NCBI RefSeq assembly: GCF_030272615.1
Contig: NC_081414.1
Coordinates: forward strand, 340,610,502 to 340,674,501
Origin: Cryptomeria japonica
Lineage: Eukaryota; Streptophyta; Pinopsida; Cupressales; Cupressaceae
Length of the DNA stretch: 64,000 nt
Direction: 5' to 3'
Shown here: piece by piece, positions 57,418 to 64,000 of the stretch
How the letters are laid out: each line of letters begins with the position of its first letter
Numbering within the stretch: the stretch's first letter is position 1
Notes under the pieces: model-generated
The model's input: only the letters and a program-made list of their open reading frames with translations
What the model was told of the DNA's origin: nothing
Databases searched by the model: none
Translations under genes and position numbers: made by a program

Positions 57418-57964
57418 AAAAAAATAGTACATAGAAGACTCAAGCACAAATATATTCTTGCATGAAATTTGATGTGATTTTCTCCTTGATACTCAAATAA
57501 TATGGTCAGATGAAATGCTTCCTTGAATGCTTGAGAATTCTTGTAATGATCTCAATTTTGCTAGGAATGATTCTTAGTCTTAGATCTAAAATTAAATGAT
57601 AGGATGTATTTATATAGGTTGATGTCCAATAGTCAGATTGAGGCACAAAGACCAAAATCCATCAGGGAGGGAAAGTGCTCGGTCCTATTTATATTGGGGT
57701 CTATTAAAGGGGGACCATAGCACCTAGGACATATTGGTATGGATAGCAGCACCCCAACTACCCTTGTCCTCCAAAAATAGGACAAACAAGGTGGTAAAAA
57801 GGAGGGTAGGGTCCCAAGATGGGGTCCACTTAGCCATGTAGTAGGGTGACATCAGATTTGGAGTAAAATGGGCCAAAATTAGCCTAGGGGAGAAATATGA
57901 CGAGACACATTAAAGAAGGGGAAAAAGAATGAGGTGTGGATTATGTTGGCTACAATTTATTATT
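57418..57964. other. Non-coding flank, LTR-like
   Basis: No ORF. A minus-strand TATA-like element near 57608-57618 and 'ggtcccccttt' runs suggest an old LTR of the next element or a relative of 4707-6228. Confidence 0.4.
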
Positions 57965-60944
57965 GTACACTTACATACACCATCATCTCCACCAAAGATA
58001 ATATCATCAACCTATACAAAAATAATCAAAAGCTTATCTTCCTAAACCTTAAAGCAAAGATTACTATCTATTGTACCCTTATTGAAGCCTACGTAAAGTA
58101 AGTATCTATGTAACCTTGCATACCAATCCCTAGGGGGCTTTCCTCAGACCATACAATGATTTTTTAGGTATACACACCATGTTTTCCTGGTCCTTTATCA
58201 ACTAAAACCCATCAATATTCTCTATGTAGACTTCTTCCTCTAAATCACCATTCAAGAATGTTGACTTGACATCTATATGATACACCTTAAAGTTTTTGTG
58301 AGCTACAAATGCAATAAACTTTCTAATTTACTCCATCCTATCCATGAGAGAAAAAGTATCATCAAAATCAATACATTCCACTTAACAATATCCCTTACAA
58401 CCAAGCTAAATTTGTTTCTTGTCACTTCTCCTTCATTTTGTATGTTTTGAAATACCCATATTGTTCCTATAACATTCTTTCCTATTGCTCTAGGGACTAG
58501 TTCCCATGTTTAATTCTTCTCAATTTGATCAATATCTTATTTCATTGTCTTCATCCATCCTTAATCCTTGCTAGCATTAGAAAAAGTCTTGGGTTCTAGC
58601 TTTGATAAATGAGAAAGATTCACTTGCTCACTTGCCTTAGCAAGTCTTATTCTAGTCTACACACCTTCATCCTTATCCCTAATGATCTAGTCTTTTGAAT
58701 TATTATTTTGGACATACTGTGTTGAATTTTTAAAGAGCTTCTCTTAAATTTTCTCCTTTTTCTCCATTTCATCATTCTCCTCATATTCTTCTTCTATAAT
58801 GTAGGGAACACCTTATGATTTGTAATCCTCAAGTTCTTGTATAATCGAATTGGAATAATCATCTACTCTAATATTTGTTCTTTCAACCATCTTCCTGAGT
58901 ATCTTTATTAGGATTTGTAAACCTTGCTTCTTCTTAAATAACCAAGGAAGATTACTTGATCCATTCTTGAGTCAAAATATCCAATATTTTCTTCATCTCT
59001 TTTGATGTAACATCTTCTTCCAAATATTTAAAATACTTGATAGTAGTATGTCCTCTATAGAATAGCTCATAAAGGGTCTTAGGGATATTGACCCTCACTT
59101 GCACTTTATTAAGAATATAGGTAGAACTATGCACAACTTATTTCTAATACATATTAGGAAAATTAGCATCTTTCAACATTGTCCTAGCCATCTCTTAAAC
59201 TATCTTATTTTTCCTTTCAACAACCACATTTTGTTGAGGGATCGTATGAGAAAATAGATGTCTCCCAATGCCATGGTCTTCACAAAACTTTTCAAAATCA
59301 TTTGATGTGTATTCACCTCATCTATCATACATTAAGCCTCTGATATTAGTATCTATTTTATTATTAATCATAGATTTAAAATATTTAAACTTATCTATGG
59401 TTTTTGAATCTTCTCTTAAAAAAGTAACCCATGTTGACCATTCTAGAATAATCGTTGACAAGAAACATAAAGTACCTTTCACCATTTAGTCCTCTTGTCT
59501 TGGTAAATCCACATAGATCAATATGCATCAGCTCCAAAGGTTTTATAGTAGAATACCCCTTATTCTTGAATCTTTTCCTTATCTACTTTCCAAATCTAAC
59601 ATTCTTTGCACAATGTTCTTGTAGGCTTGATAACATTTAACATATCTATTTATGCACCTGTACAACTGATATTCACCGTGTTGTCAAAATTGACATGTGT
59701 CCCATCCTATTGTTCCAAATCCAATAGTCAATTCTCTGAGCCATCAGACAAATACTCCCTTTATCTTCCTTTAGATGATAACCATTTCCATCAGTCCTTG
59801 TTTCTTTTGCAATCTATCTTTTTGAGATACCTTTTTTGTGAAATGTAAGTTTATATCCTTTGATGCACATTTGAATGATATTAAGAATGATATTAAGAAG
59901 ATTATGTTTCAATCCCTTAACATAGATAACATCCCTTGTCTTGTTCTTTCCATCAATGTTAATGATTCCTCTACCACAAATCTAAGTATACCCTTCACCA
60001 CCAAACTTAACTAATCTACCATCCCACTTTTTAAGATTGATTAACTTTCTTCTATCACTGATCATGTGATTGGATCACTCACTATCCATCACCCAAGCAT
60101 TTGGTTCCTCTTTAGCATGAAGAATAATCCACACAATCAATGTTCTTTCACAAATTTCATTAGTATGTAGGAAATCAAGATCCTTACATATTTCAAAATT
60201 TTCAACTTTCCTAGCTATAAATAGTGTCTCATCATTTTAATCATCAAATTCCTCATCATTAGATGAGTTGCAACTTTATTTGGAATAAAAAATTCTTTTA
60301 GGTTTATCTCTTCTATCTTCTACTTATTTTTTTTCTATCATCTCCTCTTCTATTCAAATCTTCTTTGAAAGTACATTTAGATGCATAATGACCAATTATT
60401 CCACAATTAAAACATTAGAAGGGTAGCTTACCTTTGTATTTTCTAGTACCTTTCTTCAATCTTTCATAAAGTTTGTTTCTATATCATCAAGTTCATCATC
60501 CCAATCAACATCATCTTCTACTTTCTTACTGGCTTTGAATACAACTTCTTTCTTTGGGTGATCTAATTCAAATTATCATCTCAAATGTTGTGAGAGTGCC
60601 ATATAGTTGATCCATTGTATATTTATCAAAAACCCTTCTTTCCTCAATAGCACATACTTTAGAACTATATATTTGGGAAGAGATATAAGAACCTTTCTGA
60701 CTACTTCATCTTCATCCAACTTTCTACTGATACCTTTGATTTCATTCACAACTTTTGTTACCCAATATATTTAGTTGTCAATGTTTTTACCTTCTCAAAT
60801 TCTTAGATTCTCAAATTTTCATTTGAACTTCTGCATCTTGATAGTGGATGAAATATGAGGCCTTGTGGAAAGATTGGCTAAGGAAATTTCTTGAAATGAT
60901 GGATGGAGCTCATCTTGATTGATAAAAAAATGCATTATTGTCAT
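57965..60944 (-). pseudogene. Element I: decayed Ty1/Copia gag-pol fragment
   Basis: Minus strand from about 60944. Gag traces lead to the knuckle FNCGIIGHYASKC-like text near 60370-60430. The protease remnant is near 60050-60110 (SNHMISDRRKLINLKKWD). Integrase has HIDLCG-type text near 59500, GEYTSNDFEKFCEDHGIGRH near 59270-59320 and VVVERKNK near 59200-59220 with the catalytic Glu. 59134-58952 is HSSTYILNKVQVRVNIPKTL. RT begins near 58360 (VYHIDVKSTFLNGDLEEEVY) and reaches VDDIIFGGDDG near 57980-58010, where the copy ends. Stops are dense in every frame, so it is older than A and F. RNase H and LTRs are not identifiable. Confidence 0.8.
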
Positions 60945-61800
60945 AGGGATATTACTCATCTTGATCAACAAAGATAACATTGCCATTGCCATTAAGGAAT
61001 CAAGACAAGGTATTGAGTAGATTAGGATGAGAGATGGAAATGGATGGCTATATTATATTGGAATAAAAAGAGAGGGGTAAGATTATAATAGATGAAATAT
61101 CTTTAAAAAAAAATTGATATTAAAGAATCTTAGGGTTCATTTATTAAACGTAAGATTTATATGTAATTATGACCATATTTGGAAGAATTAGTTTGGATGA
61201 AGGATTTGGTTGAATGGAATTTATTAAGATAATTATAGGATAAAAATATGACTCAAAAATATTTAAGAAATTTGGGAACAAATTAATATATTTGGAACTA
61301 GATTATGGATGAGGGTGGAAGTTGATTAAGGTAACGATTAGATTAGAAGTTGGATTAGAAGATGAAATTTAAGATAGATGAACGAGTAGATGAGAGAATA
61401 TGATGATGGGGAAGATTAGGTGATTATTATTAGGAATAAAGATTGGATGGATTAAAGAATATTTCAGGTTGGATTTAGAAGGTTAGATGCAAATTAGAAG
61501 AATGATGATGAATTGAGGGAAGCATATACAAGAGAAAATAAGTGAACCAAACCATGACTATTTCATCCAGCTCCATCTATCCTTATAGAACCTAAATTAT
61601 CATGAGAAGAGGCATAAATAATTTTGATAAAAACAAAAGGAGGTGGAAACCAATTACTTTCTTTATTCATATTAGTAAATAATTTTATCATAGGACCAAA
61701 AGGGGCAAATTCAATAAAATTATCCAAATCGAGTTCACTTAAAATATAAATATCAATGGGTGCTAAAATATCATCAATAGCATCATAAATTGTACTCCAT
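60945..61800. other. Non-coding AT-rich DNA
   Basis: Purine-rich 'gatgaa/ggatga' text on the plus strand at 61000-61500. No gene, repeat array or element end recognised. Confidence 0.55.
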
Positions 61801-62588
61801 TATAATTTTGACTGTATTTGGGTCCTCACCTTAGCATTTGTGCTCCTAGGCTTGATGAGGACTTGAATATTCTCATATCATACAAATTTGACTTCATATT
61901 GACCTTGTACATCATTTAAAACCTTTGTCCTAGCCCCAAAATTGGGTAAGACCAGGGCGTGGTGCCTTGGTCCTCCTAATTACTACTAGACTTTGGGCCC
62001 CTTGGCCATTTCAAAAGTTGGGTGAGAAATATAGCCCTGTGTTGGCTCATGTCAAAAAATTAATATGTTTATCGACTGGAAAGTATAAAAGGAGGCTTTC
62101 CCCTCCCATTTGATGATCATATATACATATCTGACAATCATATTGGTCAATCAATTCAAGTGATCAAGCATTCAAGTTTAAGTGAACAAGCAATCAGTCA
62201 ATATACAAGCATTGGATTTGATGTTCATGTTCCATGTTGTTGAAGAATTCATAAAACCCTAATTCCATGTGGAGACAAAAAAAAATTCACAAGAAGTTAT
62301 ATCATTTGAATTTTTAATCATTATTCAGCATCTTCCTCAAAAGGAGAAAATTTCCATTTCTGCAATTCAACTGTCTTTCATTTCTATTTCCTGGTTAATT
62401 CTAAAGCTCGGGTTTGACTTAGGCAAACCCCTATTCCCAACCTATTTCCCCTTCTTTCTGTGTGTAGGAAATAGGTACAAAGACACGATCTTAAATATAA
62501 GCATTATTTACAATGATGAATCATTCCCCCATTGGAGCGTGGAAAGTTTGGAGGACCAGAGCGGTTGACGACATGGTACCAACATTTT
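61801..62588 (+). repeat. Probable Ty3-type LTR end with promoter and primer site
   Basis: TATAAAAGGAGGC at about 62085-62097 is a good TATA box. The LTR appears to end GACGACA at 62573, followed at once by TGGTACCAACATTTTAGGAG, which resembles the element D junction (CGACA then TGGTGAACCCAACATG). The left end is not determined. The 62269-62568 ORF is LTR sequence, not a supported gene. Confidence 0.4.
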
Positions 62589-64000
62589 AGGAGCTCTTTC
62601 TAGGAACAATCTATTTACATTTCTCAGACTCAGGTTTGTGGCTCAATCTCATGATTGTAGCTCACTGTTTATACATTTCTACTTCAATTTCCAACACTTT
62701 TACCCTAATTTCAACAATTTAACTTACAAAAGAGGGTTTATTATTCACATCATCAACCTCTTCCAATCCAATTAGAATTCTCAGTCCTAACCCTTGCTGG
62801 TTTGTGACTAGATCTATTGGATTGGAACCCTCTTTTGAATGTAATGGTCTTTAAGTCACAAATTAGCTATTTCTTCCTTCTGTGGTGGAAACCCTAATTT
62901 TCTACCATTACATCATCTAGTACACACTTAGCCACCAATTTTTTTTATCAAGTTCAATGTCTTCTACTAAATATACCCATCCTATAATATATTTCTAGAA
63001 AAGTTTCCAAAGATTAAAGATAGGACCAATATTGTAGGTCACCAAAATAATAGAATCAAAATTAGGACATCATAAAATAATCCAAAAAATGGACAAAGAA
63101 TTAGCACAAAGGAGTTAATAATAAGTTACAACATCAATAAATTGCCAGATCTTAGTTCAAGATATGGCATCGTCAATGCATAAAAGTTTGGTATCACCAT
63201 AATAATTTTATTTAACATGAAAATCCTTTAGCTTAATTTACAATCAATACCCACAAGCTAGTATGGTGTTTCCCACACATTTAGACACAATCAAGAATGT
63301 ACCTACCTTACATGATAGCTTACATAGATGACCTTTTATATTTTCTAACATAATATTTGATATTCTTCACCCTCTTTCATCTATGTGCTCTCAATAATAT
63401 TGAATCTATGAAAATAGAGCTAATTTACATTGGTGTCTGACTGAGGTAGATGAGATTTCTTAGGGAGATCAAGGAAGCCAAAATACAAATATGCTTCCCC
63501 TTCCAAGGAAACAATAGCCTAGTAGAGATTAAAAAATTTCTTGATTAAGATATCACCAAAGGAGCTATTCAACATAGAGTCAACATTCATATAATATAAA
63601 TATGGTAAAGGATCACAATATATATAGACTAGATTTGAGTGGTACTATATATTTATTATTTAGTCAACACTAATGACACCAATAAAAAATCTTCCAAATA
63701 CTCAAGGATTCTCAAATCTTTTTAGGTGGATTTCTATAGTCCCACATTGTACGCATTGGTTTTTTGTGAACCCACAAAGAGCTCCCTTTCTAGGAGGCAC
63801 TTCAACATGGCAATGACCACTCAAGAAATTACTTTTTTACAATGAAGGATAGGGTTGGTGAAATAGGAGTATGGATACTATGATACCACTTCTTATCAAT
63901 GTTGATAATATTTAAATAGTCTATGTATAGGAATCTAGGCCCTTTGTCGCTTGTAACTATTAGTATATTTTATTAGTTTCTCCTAGATAGGAAAATGAAA
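62589..64000. other. Non-coding DNA to the window end
   Basis: AT-rich, no ORF above noise and no recognisable element end. Confidence 0.55.

Noticed and set aside
62269-62568. 99-codon ORF near a TATA box as a host gene
   Set aside because: The segment runs into a primer-site-like junction at 62573 and has no recognisable domain, so LTR sequence is more likely.

Overview
This window is retrotransposon-dominated nuclear DNA from a land plant with a large genome. I see no intact host gene, rRNA, tRNA, CRISPR array or bacterial feature. It is AT-rich, almost every coding trace belongs to a Ty1/Copia, Ty3/Gypsy or non-autonomous LTR element, and nearly all reading frames carry stops or frameshifts. 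The style and density of the old nested elements suggest a gymnosperm-like genome, but that is an inference.

Layout. 1-1171 is the 3' end of a plus-strand LTR. 1172-4706 is the 5' half of a minus-strand Copia element (A). 4707-6228 is LTR-like non-coding DNA with short tandem repeats. 6229-6599 is a miniature element (TRIM) made of two 159-bp LTRs around 53 bp. From 6940 to 57412 the window is one nested stack. Element C (non-autonomous, 6940-57412, target duplication GAAAT) is split by element D (Ty3/Gypsy, Tat/Ogre type, 9392-51910, duplication TTTAT). D in turn holds F (Copia, minus strand, 9962-21589, duplication ATTAA), G (22105-28095) and E (35518-41995). F itself holds H (13537-18643, duplication GTTTG). 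57965-60944 is a decayed minus-strand Copia gag-pol, and 61000-64000 is non-coding with one probable Ty3 LTR end and primer-binding site near 62573.

How the parts relate. D has the full Tat plan: gag, retropepsin, G-patch, reverse transcriptase with a degenerate RNase H, a second RNase H, integrase, then a long 3' region. That 3' region carries an antisense gene with its own TATA box, a GT-AG intron and a plant mobile domain (PMD). G, E and C are three members of a two-protein LTR group without any polymerase: ORF1 is a coiled coil plus four CCHC knuckles, and ORF2 is a long protein with a conserved N-terminal block I cannot name. They share the initiator-Met primer site, the AAAGGGGGAGAT polypurine tract and a C-rich LTR hairpin with Copia element F, so Copia enzymes probably mobilised them.

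The best leads are the antisense spliced PMD gene, the pol-less two-ORF elements, the covarying LTR hairpin, the TRIM and element H, whose ORF and primer-binding site point in opposite directions.
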